From Labilithrix luteola (GTDB taxonomy: Bacteria > Myxococcota_A > Polyangia > Polyangiales > Polyangiaceae): a DNA stretch of 8,142 nucleotides. The notes beneath the pieces are model-generated. The model worked only from the letters and a program-made list of their open reading frames with translations, searched no databases and was not told where the DNA came from. Location of the stretch: positions 1 to 8,142 of the forward strand of contig JAMFST010000226.1 of the NCBI GenBank assembly GCA_026225435.1. The letters are read 5' to 3'. Made by a program: the position numbers and the translations under genes. This document shows positions 1-6,472 of the stretch, piece after piece. Positions within the stretch are counted from its first letter, which is position 1. Every line of letters begins with the position of its first letter.

Positions 1-3
1 CGT

Positions 4-9
4 CCTCCT
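4..9 (-). promoter_or_regulatory. Ribosome binding site of a gene beyond the left edge
   Basis: On the minus strand the last ten bases of the window read TAGGAGGACG. The TAG is the mdcA stop codon, and AGGAGG is a full Shine-Dalgarno sequence sharing its first bases with that stop. A start codon should lie only a few bases past the window edge. This implies a closely spaced, translationally coupled downstream gene in the same operon. In known malonate decarboxylase operons this would be mdcB, mdcC or mdcD, but nothing of it is visible here. Confidence 0.75.
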
Positions 10-1654
10 ACCAGTTCCGGAATTGAGATGGCGGGCGGTACAGCCCGCCGGACCATGTCATGAGGTCTTTGATCGAACGAGCCGCGAGCAGCTGACGCGT
101 CGCGTCCAGTGGATTGATGCCGAGATCTTCAGGGCGCCGGATCACGCCGCGCTGGCGGAGCGCCTCCACCGCATTGCGATCTCGCCCACGGCCCACGTCC
201 GTGAAGCCGGCGACGCCGCGGATGGCCTGCTCGCGCTCGTCGCCATCGCGACAGAGCAGCAGGTTGGCGATCCCCTCCTCGGTCACGATGTGGCTGGTGT
301 CGTCGCCGTAGACCATCACCGGCGCCAGATCGAGCTTCAGCTTCTCCGCCAGCTCCAGCGCCGCCAGCTTCTCCACGAAGAGCGGCGCGTTCCCTTCGCC
401 GAAGGTCTCGCCGATCTGCACCACCAGCTTGCGTCCGCGACGCAGGGGCGCGGACGCGTCGGGATCCGCCTCGGCTCCGGCTTGCAGCCAGGCGGGGCTC
501 GGATGGCGCCGACCGCGCGCGTCCGAGCCCATGTTCGGCGCACCGCCGAAGCCGGCCACGCGCCCCGCGGTCACCGTGGAGCTGTGCCCGGCGAGATCGA
601 TCTGCAAGGTCGACCCGATGAACATGTCGCAGGCGTAGAGCCCCGCGGTCTGGCAGAAGGCGCGGTTGGAGCGCAGCGATCCATCGGCGCCGGTGAAGAA
701 GACGTCCGGTCGCGCGCGGAGGTAGTCCTCCATGCCGACCTCGGAGCCGAAGCAGTGCACCCGCTCCACCCAGCCCGCCTCGATCGCCGGGATGAGCGTC
801 GGGTGCGGGTTGAGCGCCCAGTGGGTGCAGATCTTTCCGCGCAGCCCGAGCTTCTCGCCGAAGGTCGGGAGGATCAGCTCGATGGCCGCGGTGTTGAAGC
901 CGATCCCGTGGTTCAACCGGCGGACGCCGTAGGGGAGGTAGAGCCCCTTGATGGCCATCATCGCCGTGAGGATCTGCGTCTCGGTGATCGCCGCCGGGTC
1001 GCGGGTGAAGAGCGGCTCGACGTAGAACGGCTTGCCCGCGTCGACGACGAAGTGCACCTGGTCGGCGGGGATGTCGACCCGCGGCACCTTGTCGACGATC
1101 GAGCCCACCTGCGCGATCACCAGCCCGTTGCCGAAGCTCGTCGCCTCGACCACCGTGGGCGTGTCCTCGGTGTTGGGTCCGGTGTACAGATTTCCGTCGC
1201 GATCGGCGCTGACGGCGGCGATGAGCGCGACCTCGGGCGTGAGATCGACGAAGTACCGAGCGAAGAGCTCGAGGTAGGTGTGCACCGCGCCGAGCTCGAT
1301 CTTCCCGCCGTACAGCATGCGGGCCATTCGCGCCGCCTGCGGCCCCGAGTAGGAGAAATCGAGGCGGCGGGCGATCCCCTTGTCGAACACGTCGAGGTGC
1401 TCGGGCAGGACGACCCCGGACTGCACCATGTGCAGGTCGTGGATGCGCGCCGGGTCCACCGCGGCCAGCGAGCGCGCCAGGAGGTCGGCCTGCTTCTGGT
1501 TGTCCCCCTCGAGGCACACGCGATCGTTCGGGCGGAGCACCGCTTCGAGGAAGGCGGTCACCCGGGATGCGTCCACCTGCTTGCCGCTGGCGAAGGCAGA
1601 GCCTGCGGCGATGCGCTCCGAGCGCGCCCGGCTGCGCGTGTTCCACTCTTTCAT
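8..1654 (-). CDS. mdcA: Malonate decarboxylase alpha subunit (acetyl-S-ACP:malonate ACP transferase)
   Basis: A 548-residue protein, matching the usual ~550-residue length of MdcA. In this family the subunit swaps acetate for malonate on the 2'-(5''-phosphoribosyl)-3'-dephospho-CoA arm of the small carrier protein MdcC. This gives malonyl-S-ACP, which MdcD/MdcE decarboxylate in the cytoplasm. Recognised from family blocks visible along its length: LEGDNQKQAD (48-57), GPNTEDTP (159-166), NHGIGFNTAAIEL (248-260), THWALNPHPTLIPAIEAGW (277-295), GADGSLRSNRAF (322-333), GFGGAPNMG (368-376) and YGDDTSHIVTEEG (449-461). The N-terminus, with a WNTR element at 4-7, matches the family, which supports this ATG. 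Its ribosome site is weak (AGAGG, 11 bases upstream), so translation may partly depend on coupling to the dehydrogenase gene 58 bases upstream. No frameshift or missing block was seen. The biotin-linked homologue MadA of Malonomonas-type systems is the main alternative; genes to the left would decide. Confidence 0.93.
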   Translation of the reverse strand: MKEWNTRSRARSERIAAGSAFASGKQVDASRVTAFLEAVLRPNDRVCLEGDNQKQADLLARSLAAVDPARIHDLHMVQSGVVLPEHLDVFDKGIARRLDFSYSGPQAARMARMLYGGKIELGAVHTYLELFARYFVDLTPEVALIAAVSADRDGNLYTGPNTEDTPTVVEATSFGNGLVIAQVGSIVDKVPRVDIPADQVHFVVDAGKPFYVEPLFTRDPAAITETQILTAMMAIKGLYLPYGVRRLNHGIGFNTAAIELILPTFGEKLGLRGKICTHWALNPHPTLIPAIEAGWVERVHCFGSEVGMEDYLRARPDVFFTGADGSLRSNRAFCQTAGLYACDMFIGSTLQIDLAGHSSTVTAGRVAGFGGAPNMGSDARGRRHPSPAWLQAGAEADPDASAPLRRGRKLVVQIGETFGEGNAPLFVEKLAALELAEKLKLDLAPVMVYGDDTSHIVTEEGIANLLLCRDGDEREQAIRGVAGFTDVGRGRDRNAVEALRQRGVIRRPEDLGINPLDATRQLLAARSIKDLMTWSGGLYRPPSQFRNW

Positions 1655-1712
1655 TCGCGTCGCGGCCTCTGGTGAGGCTTTTGGGGCAGCCGCGCGCGGA
1701 TGTCAGCCTAAA

Positions 1713-2642
1713 TCAAGCGGCGGGCGCGGCGACGAAGGGCAGACGCCCGAGCGCGACCTCCGGGTTCTCCACCAGCTCGCCGCCGGAGCCGGTCGCCGCG
1801 TGGTCGTACAGACCCATCTTCGTCTTCTTCCCCAGGTGTCCGGCGTGCACCAGGCGACGGAGCAGGCGCGGGACGCGGAACCTTCGATCCTGGAGCTCGT
1901 GGGCCATGGTCTGCGCCATCGCCAGCACCACGTCGAGGCCGATGGCATCGGCGAGCGCGAGCGGTCCCATGGGATGCCCGAGCCCCTTCTTGAGCGCGAG
2001 GTCGATGTCGGACGCGCGGGCCACTCCCCCTTCGAGCATCTCGATCGCCTGGCAGAGCTGCGGCACCAGCAGGCGGTTGACCAGGTAGCCGACCTCCGCG
2101 TCGAGGACGATGGGCGTCTTGCCGAGCGCGTGGACGAAGGCGACGGCGGCGTCGATGGCGGCGGGCTCGGTGCGCGCGATGCGCCCGACCTCGACGAGGT
2201 CCATCGCCGCCACCGGCGAGAAGAAGTGCAGCCCGAGGAAGCGCGCAGGTTGCTCGAGCGCACGGGCCAGCTCAGGCAGCGGCAGCGACGATGTGTTGGT
2301 CGCCAGCAGCGCGTCGCGCCGGGCCACCTTCTCGAGGCGAGCCAGCAGCTCTTTCTTTGCCGCCAGCACCTCCGGGCCACTCTCGATGATCAGATCAGAG
2401 GCGCCGAGCGCGTCGAGATCACCGCTGAAGGTGATCCGAGCCATCGCTTCGGTGCGCTCCTCGGCAGTGCGCTTCCCTCGCGCCACCGCTCGCGCCAGCG
2501 ACCCTTCGATCCGCGCGCGTGCCGCGTCGAGCGAGCCCGGCGTCGCCTTCACCGCCACCACGGACAGCCCGGCGGCCGCCGCGACCTCCGCGATCCCGGT
2601 CCCCATCAGGCCGCATCCCACGATTCCGATCGTTCGAAGCAT
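1713..2642 (-). CDS. 3-hydroxyacyl-CoA dehydrogenase (3-hydroxybutyryl-CoA dehydrogenase type)
   Basis: A 309-residue enzyme of the short, single-function family (Hbd/PaaH/FadB2), which oxidises (S)-3-hydroxyacyl-CoA to 3-ketoacyl-CoA with NAD(P), or runs in reverse. The N-terminal Rossmann fold has GCGLMG at 9-14. The C-terminal helical domain covers roughly 185-280, with HPMGPL at 223-228 and the usual ending GKKTKMGLYDH at 271-281. All four catalytic positions of the family are present by spacing: Ser118 (NTSSL), His139 (GLHFF), Glu151 (LVEV) and Asn189 (VNRLL). Two things are odd. The residue ending the second beta strand is Lys32, where NAD-dependent members have Asp or Glu. The usual PGF before VNR is VGY (184-186). 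The ATG has a good ribosome site (GGGAG, 6-base gap). It is the first gene of the minus-strand operon, 58 bases ahead of mdcA, and faces the divergent regulator. The substrate is unknown; a 3-hydroxybutyryl-CoA-sized acyl chain is the family default. Confidence 0.9.
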   Translation of the reverse strand: MLRTIGIVGCGLMGTGIAEVAAAAGLSVVAVKATPGSLDAARARIEGSLARAVARGKRTAEERTEAMARITFSGDLDALGASDLIIESGPEVLAAKKELLARLEKVARRDALLATNTSSLPLPELARALEQPARFLGLHFFSPVAAMDLVEVGRIARTEPAAIDAAVAFVHALGKTPIVLDAEVGYLVNRLLVPQLCQAIEMLEGGVARASDIDLALKKGLGHPMGPLALADAIGLDVVLAMAQTMAHELQDRRFRVPRLLRRLVHAGHLGKKTKMGLYDHAATGSGGELVENPEVALGRLPFVAAPAA

Positions 2643-2647
2643 GTCCG

Positions 2648-2653
2648 TCTCCC
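2648..2653 (-). promoter_or_regulatory. Ribosome binding site of the 3-hydroxyacyl-CoA dehydrogenase gene
   Basis: The minus strand reads GGGAGA, with 6 bases between GGGAG and the ATG at 2640-2642. It is much better than the sites in front of mdcA or the regulator. It fixes this ATG as the start and marks this gene as the well-translated head of the operon. Confidence 0.7.
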
Positions 2654-2676
2654 GCGGTTCGAGTCAGGTCCGGCGC

Positions 2677-2684
2677 GTTGACCG
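2677..2684. repeat. Outlying inverted copy of the GTCAACCG half-site
   Basis: GTTGACCG here is the exact reverse complement of CGGTCAAC at 2804-2811. It lies in the leader of the dehydrogenase gene, about 35 bases before its ATG, while its partner abuts the regulator's ATG. A protein bound at both could close a loop across the control region. It may be chance for a single 8-base match; it counts mainly together with the other half-sites. Confidence 0.35.
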
Positions 2685-2769
2685 ATTTACCAAGCGCACG
2701 GTGACGCGTTTCGTCATACTGGTCGTTGGGCGTGAGGCAAGGACGAAAGTGCGGCTGAATATGGCTCCG

Positions 2770-2775
2770 TTGCAA
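2770..2775. promoter_or_regulatory. TTGCAA palindrome, candidate regulator box
   Basis: A TTGCAA palindrome sits in the AT-rich part of the divergent region. RamB/PrpR-type relatives of the neighbouring regulator bind sites with a TTTGCAAA-like core. The match here covers only the inner six bases, so this is suggestive at best. The GTCAACCG repeats nearby are a competing candidate for the operator. Confidence 0.3.
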
Positions 2776-2787
2776 TTAACAAGCGGA

Positions 2788-2813
2788 TTGACAAGTCAAC
2801 CGGCGGTCAACCG
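2788..2813. repeat. Candidate operator: inverted and direct GTCAA half-sites abutting the regulator start
   Basis: Two arrangements overlap. TTGAC-AA-GTCAA (2788-2799) is an inverted pair with a 2-base spacer. GTCAACCG occurs twice as an exact direct repeat (2795-2802 and 2806-2813), offset by 11 bases, about one helical turn, so both copies face the same side of the DNA. The second copy ends at the base before the regulator's ATG. This is where an autorepressor would block transcription or translation start. That the neighbouring regulator binds here is inference. Confidence 0.5.
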
Positions 2814-4403
2814 ATGACGACCACCGAAACCAACGCCAACGTGGGGCTGCGGCTGCGCGAGCTGCGCATCGAGCGCGGCCTGCAGCAGGCCGACGTCGCG
2901 CGCCAGCTGGGCGTCAGCGCCGCGTACATGAACCTGATCGAAAAGGGGAAGCGCGCGGTGCAGCTGCCGCTGCTCTGGAAGGCCCTCGAGCTCTTCGGGA
3001 TGCCCATCGAGCAGTTCACGGCCTCGCTGGGGGAGACGCGGGTGGAGGACTCGCTCGCCAAGCTGCTCGACGAGCCTCTCCTCAAGTCGCTCTACATCAC
3101 CAACGAGGACCTGGCGCAGCTGAGCGCCGAGCCCAAGGCCGCCTCGACGATCGCCGCGCTCTTCAATATGTACAAGAGTACGCGGGCACAGCTGGACCGG
3201 CTGATGGTGGAGCTGCACCAGGCGGAGCGTGACGCGGCGGGAGAGCGGCACGTGGCCGCTCATCTGAGATCCGAAGGGCAGGCGCGCGCCGAAGGGGAGG
3301 GGAGCGGCGACAGCGACGGCGCGGCCATGCGCTTCGACTTTTCCCCCTTCGACGAGGTCGTGGAGTTCCTCCAGGCGAACGACAACTGGTTCGCTCCGCT
3401 GGAGGAGCAGGCCGAGGAGCTGCGGCGGCGCGAAGGCTGGGGACGCCGGCTGGTGAGCGAGCAGCTCTCCGCGGCGCTGACCGAGCGCTTCGGCGTGCGC
3501 GTGGAGACGGCCAAGGAGAGGCCGGAGAAGGGGAGCACGGGGAACGCGGGGAGCGTCATCCGCCGCTACGACGGCGAGCGCGGGGTGCTCACGGTGAGCC
3601 CCCTCTTGCTCGAGCAGCGCCTCAAGTTCCAGCTGGCGCACACCATCGGGCTGCGCATCCTCGACGAGAGCCCGGAGCTGCTCCGCCAGCTCACCAGCAA
3701 GCGGCCGCCGCGCGACGACGCCGGGGCCAAGCTGTACAAGATTCACCTCGCGAACTACTTCGCCGGCGCGCTCCTGCTCCCCTACGAGGACTTCTTCCGC
3801 GAGGTCCAGCGCACGCGCTACGACGTCGAGCGCCTCGCCGATCAGTTCGACGTGTCCTACGAGACGGTCGCCCACCGCTGCACCAACCTGGCCGATCCGC
3901 GCCGCCGCGGGCTGCCGATGCACTTTCTCCGCAGCGACATCGGCGGCAACATCTCCAAGCGCTACGCCGCCACCGGCATCCGCTTCCCCAACGGCACCGG
4001 CAGCTGCCCGCGCTGGGCGGTCCACATGGCCTTCCTCACGCCCAGCGTGCTCACCCGGCAGTATTCGATCTTCCCCGACGGCTCGACCTACTTCTGCTTC
4101 GCCAAGGTCATCGTCCACGCGCACGAGGGGAGCGTGATGAAGGGGACGGCCTACTCCATCGGCCTGGGGACGCACGCCGACGAGGCGAAGCACCTGGCCT
4201 ACGCCGCCGACATGCCGGTGTCGTCGCCGCGCGATCTCGAGCGCATGGCGGTGCCTACCGGTGTGTCCTGCCGCTTCTGCGAGCGGACCGACTGCGCCCA
4301 GCGCGCCGCGCCGAGCCACAAGTTCGCCTTCAGCGTCGACCCGTACACCAAGAAGGACAACGTGTTCTCGCCGCTGCTGTCGGCGAGGTTGCGGCGGGCG
4401 TAA
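2814..4403 (+). CDS. XRE-family regulator of the short-chain acyl-CoA responsive (ScfR; RamB/PrpR-like) family
   Basis: A 529-residue cytoplasmic DNA-binding protein. Residues 10-66 form a Cro/C1-type helix-turn-helix (QQADVARQLGVSAAYMNLIE at 24-43). Residues ~215-360 resemble an IrrE/ImmA domain, but the zinc-protease HExxH is degenerate (LAHTIGL, 274-280), so no protease activity is expected; NYFAGALLLPY (314-324) and FDVSYETVAHRCTNL (345-359) are typical blocks. The C-terminal family domain follows, with GTGSCPRW (394-401) and a cysteine cluster, CRFCERTDC (486-494). Relatives control acetate, glyoxylate and methylcitrate genes. Mycobacterial PrpR binds acyl-CoA and carries an iron-sulphur cluster, so the cysteines (398, 486, 489, 494) may do the same here. 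A Gly/Ser/acidic linker at ~140-175 helps make it longer than typical members. The ATG lacks a clear ribosome site and touches the repeat array, suggesting autoregulation. It diverges from the dehydrogenase gene and converges on the biotin carboxylase gene with 5 bases between stops. Confidence 0.9.
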   Translation: MTTTETNANVGLRLRELRIERGLQQADVARQLGVSAAYMNLIEKGKRAVQLPLLWKALELFGMPIEQFTASLGETRVEDSLAKLLDEPLLKSLYITNEDLAQLSAEPKAASTIAALFNMYKSTRAQLDRLMVELHQAERDAAGERHVAAHLRSEGQARAEGEGSGDSDGAAMRFDFSPFDEVVEFLQANDNWFAPLEEQAEELRRREGWGRRLVSEQLSAALTERFGVRVETAKERPEKGSTGNAGSVIRRYDGERGVLTVSPLLLEQRLKFQLAHTIGLRILDESPELLRQLTSKRPPRDDAGAKLYKIHLANYFAGALLLPYEDFFREVQRTRYDVERLADQFDVSYETVAHRCTNLADPRRRGLPMHFLRSDIGGNISKRYAATGIRFPNGTGSCPRWAVHMAFLTPSVLTRQYSIFPDGSTYFCFAKVIVHAHEGSVMKGTAYSIGLGTHADEAKHLAYAADMPVSSPRDLERMAVPTGVSCRFCERTDCAQRAAPSHKFAFSVDPYTKKDNVFSPLLSARLRRA

Positions 4404-4413
4404 CGTCGTTACG
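4399..4413. repeat. Perfect palindrome spanning the two convergent stop codons
   Basis: CGTAACG-T-CGTTACG is a perfect inverted repeat with 7-base arms and one central base. The left arm contains the regulator's TAA and the right arm the biotin carboxylase subunit's TAA on the other strand. The one-base centre and missing T-tract make it a poor intrinsic terminator; it could be a protein site or simply a product of two TAA stops meeting. No other terminator was found between these genes. Confidence 0.6.
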
Positions 4414-6472
4414 TGCTGGCGGTCTTCTCCACCACCAGCAGCACCCGCTGCGCCGCTACCTGGTCGCCGACCTTCACGTGGATCTCGCGCAGGACGCCGT
4501 CGATGGGGGAGGCGAGCTCGAGCTCCATCTTCATGCTCTCCACCACGACGAGGATCTGGCCGCGGGTGACCGTGGCGCCGGCCTCCACCTGCACGCGGAC
4601 GACCCGGCCGGCGCCGCTCGCGCGCACGGTGCCGTCGCTCGACTCGGCGCGCGTCGGCGGGGCGTAGGTGCGATCGTGGAAGGCGCTCGTCTGCCCCTCG
4701 GCGTCGAGGTACAGGCGGTCCGTGTCGCGGGCGAAGCGCAGCGTGCGTGTGGTGCCCCCCTCGTCGTAGCGCACGGTGCCCCCGTTGCCGTCCGGCTCGA
4801 TCACGGCGCTCGTCTCGAGGGTCGCCGTCTCGCCGTCCTCCGTGGCGCTCACGGTGAAGCGGTCGCGCGTGGCCCCGTGCATGGCCAGCCGGACGACGAC
4901 ACGTCGCGCGCGATCGTCCTCGATCACCATCGGGCTGGCCGCCAGCTCGGTGCTGTTCCAGGCGGAGAGCTCGCCGAGCGACTGCGTGCTGCGGAGGCGG
5001 GCGGCGTCGTCCAGCCACAGCGTCAGGCTGGCCAGGAGCGCGCGGCGAACGCGAGCGGCGCTGCTCGCGTCAAGCGTAGCGATTGCCTCGTCGGCGAGGA
5101 ACGAGGTGCTGAATTCGCCAGCGGCGAAGCGCTCGTTCGCCAGGATGGCGCGGAGCAGATCGCGGTTGGTGGTGACGCCGAGGATGGAGAGCGAATCGAG
5201 CGCGTGGAGCAGTCGGCGGCGCGCGCTCGACCGATCGTCCCCGTGGGCGATGATCTTGCCGACCATCGAGTCGTAGAAGGGGCTGACGACGGTGCCATCC
5301 TCGAGCGCGGCGTCGACGCGCACGCGGGCCGAGCCGTCGGCGGGAGGCGCCACGTAGCGCAGTACCGTCCCGGTCTGCGGGCGGTAGCCGTCGCGGGTGT
5401 CCTCGGCGCAGAGACGCACCTCGATCGACCAGCCGCGCCGGCGCGCCAGGATCTGCTCCTGCGACCAGGGGAGCGCTTCGCCGGCGGCGACGCGAAGCTG
5501 CTGCTCCACCAGGTCCACGTCGTACACCTGTTCGGTGACCGCGTGCTCGACCTGCAGGCGGGTGTTCATCTCGAGGAAGTAGAACTGGCCGTTGGCGGCG
5601 AGGAGGAGCTCGACGGTTCCCGCGCCCACGTAGCTCACCGCGCGCGCGGCCTTCACCGCGGCCTCGCCCATTTCCCGCCGCAGCTCCTCGGAGACCGCGG
5701 GGCTGGGCGACTCCTCGACCACCTTCTGGTTGCGCCGCTGGATGGAGCAATCGCGCTCGCCGAGGTGCACCACGTTCCCGTGGCGATCGCCGAAGACCTG
5801 GATCTCCACGTGGCGCGCTCCGACGACGGCGCGCTCGAGGAGCAGCTGCCCGTTGCCGAAGGCGCCCTCCGCCTCGGAGCGCGCCGCGCGGAGGCTGGTG
5901 GCGAGCGCGGCGTCTTCCTGGACCAACCGCATGCCGCGCCCACCGCCGCCCGCGGCCGCCTTCACCATCAAGGGGAAGCCTACGCGGCGCCCCTCGGCGA
6001 GCATGCGCTCCTCGGACTGATCTTCGCCGAGGTAGCCCGGGACGCACGGGACGCCGGCCTCGATCATGCGCGCCTTGGCGGCGCTCTTGTTCCCCATCGC
6101 TTCGATCGAGGCGGCGTCGGGGCCGAGGAAGACGAAGCCGGCCTCGGCGATGGCGCGGGCGAAGTCGGCGTTCTCCGAGAGGAAGCCGTAGCCGGGGTGG
6201 ATGGCCACGGAGCCCGGCCCGCGGTCACTGGCGGCGGCGCTGGCCGCGGCGAGGATCTTGTCGACCGCCAGGTACGACTCGCGCGGCGGCGAGCCGCCGA
6301 GGAAGATGGCGCGGTCGGCGGCGCGCACGTGCAGGGCGTCGCGATCCGCCTCGCTGTACACGGCGACGGTGCGGTAGCCGAGGCGGCGCGCGGTGCGGAA
6401 GATGCGCAGGGCGATCTCCCCGCGGTTGGCGACGAGGACCGTGTCGAAGGTGCGAATGCTCGGGATGCTCAC
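4409..6472 (-). CDS. Acyl-CoA carboxylase alpha subunit (biotin carboxylase plus biotin carrier domain)
   Basis: A 687-residue protein that uses ATP and bicarbonate to carboxylate its own biotin, which the partner subunit then uses to carboxylate an acyl-CoA. The N-terminal biotin carboxylase shows VANRGEIA (14-21), HPGYGFLSEN (92-101), the ATP-grasp loop GGGGRGM (175-181), ERDCSIQRRNQKVVEE (239-254) and EMNTRLQVEH (301-310). The carboxylase C-terminal part includes IEVRLCAED (350-358). A less conserved linker (~450-610) is where subunit contact domains lie in this family. The biotinyl domain ends the protein, with ESMKM (645-649) and Lys648 as the biotin attachment site. The start is GTG: GTGA overlaps the TGA stop of the carboxyltransferase gene by 4 bases, a classic coupled arrangement. 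The reading frame stays open far upstream, but that stretch is an arginine-rich shadow of the carboxyltransferase gene. Length and motifs fit methylcrotonyl-, propionyl- or geranyl-CoA carboxylase alpha subunits; the substrate cannot be fixed from this subunit. Confidence 0.94.
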   Translation of the reverse strand: MSIPSIRTFDTVLVANRGEIALRIFRTARRLGYRTVAVYSEADRDALHVRAADRAIFLGGSPPRESYLAVDKILAAASAAASDRGPGSVAIHPGYGFLSENADFARAIAEAGFVFLGPDAASIEAMGNKSAAKARMIEAGVPCVPGYLGEDQSEERMLAEGRRVGFPLMVKAAAGGGGRGMRLVQEDAALATSLRAARSEAEGAFGNGQLLLERAVVGARHVEIQVFGDRHGNVVHLGERDCSIQRRNQKVVEESPSPAVSEELRREMGEAAVKAARAVSYVGAGTVELLLAANGQFYFLEMNTRLQVEHAVTEQVYDVDLVEQQLRVAAGEALPWSQEQILARRRGWSIEVRLCAEDTRDGYRPQTGTVLRYVAPPADGSARVRVDAALEDGTVVSPFYDSMVGKIIAHGDDRSSARRRLLHALDSLSILGVTTNRDLLRAILANERFAAGEFSTSFLADEAIATLDASSAARVRRALLASLTLWLDDAARLRSTQSLGELSAWNSTELAASPMVIEDDRARRVVVRLAMHGATRDRFTVSATEDGETATLETSAVIEPDGNGGTVRYDEGGTTRTLRFARDTDRLYLDAEGQTSAFHDRTYAPPTRAESSDGTVRASGAGRVVRVQVEAGATVTRGQILVVVESMKMELELASPIDGVLREIHVKVGDQVAAQRVLLVVEKTAST

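Larger units (their letters stand above)
2643..2813. promoter_or_regulatory. Divergent control region between the dehydrogenase-mdcA operon and the regulator gene
   Basis: A 171-base gap separates two divergently transcribed genes, so it must hold promoters for both. The part nearest the regulator (about 2756-2800) is clearly richer in A and T than its surroundings. TTGAC or GTCAA occurs four times (2678-2682, 2788-2792, 2795-2799, 2806-2810), more than expected in 171 bases of high-GC DNA. No convincing -35/-10 pair was found. On the minus strand TTGACT (2794-2799) and TAATTG (2773-2778) are only 15 bases apart. On the plus strand the perfect TTGACA at 2788-2793 has no -10 partner before the start codon. 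The regulator gene has no clear Shine-Dalgarno. Confidence 0.7.

Noticed and set aside
23..1675. A 550-codon open frame on the plus strand opposite mdcA
   Set aside because: It mirrors the codon positions of a clearly recognised gene, and its translation is rich in Arg, His, Gly and Val with no family motif. This is typical antisense shadow in GC-rich DNA.
1655..1712. Possible small gene, terminator or attenuator between the dehydrogenase and mdcA genes
   Set aside because: Only a 4-base stem (GGCT/AGCC) with no T-tract is visible, and there is no open frame with a ribosome site; it looks like a simple operon spacer.
1380..2681. A 433-codon plus-strand frame across mdcA, the 58-base gap and the dehydrogenase gene
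   Set aside because: It lies opposite two recognised genes and shows no domain or plausible ribosome site; an open frame through the gap is expected at this GC content.
2734..2753. Possible sigma-54 type promoter in the divergent region
   Set aside because: The GG and GC elements do not have the required spacing.
4415..4439. Possible hairpin terminator (GCTGG/CCAGC) after the regulator gene
   Set aside because: Only five continuous pairs, a large loop, no T-tract, and it lies inside the coding end of the biotin carboxylase gene.
2796..5018. A 740-codon open frame on the minus strand opposite the regulator and running into the carboxylase gene
   Set aside because: It covers a real plus-strand gene and part of a real minus-strand gene in a wrong frame, with an arginine-, histidine- and glycine-rich translation.
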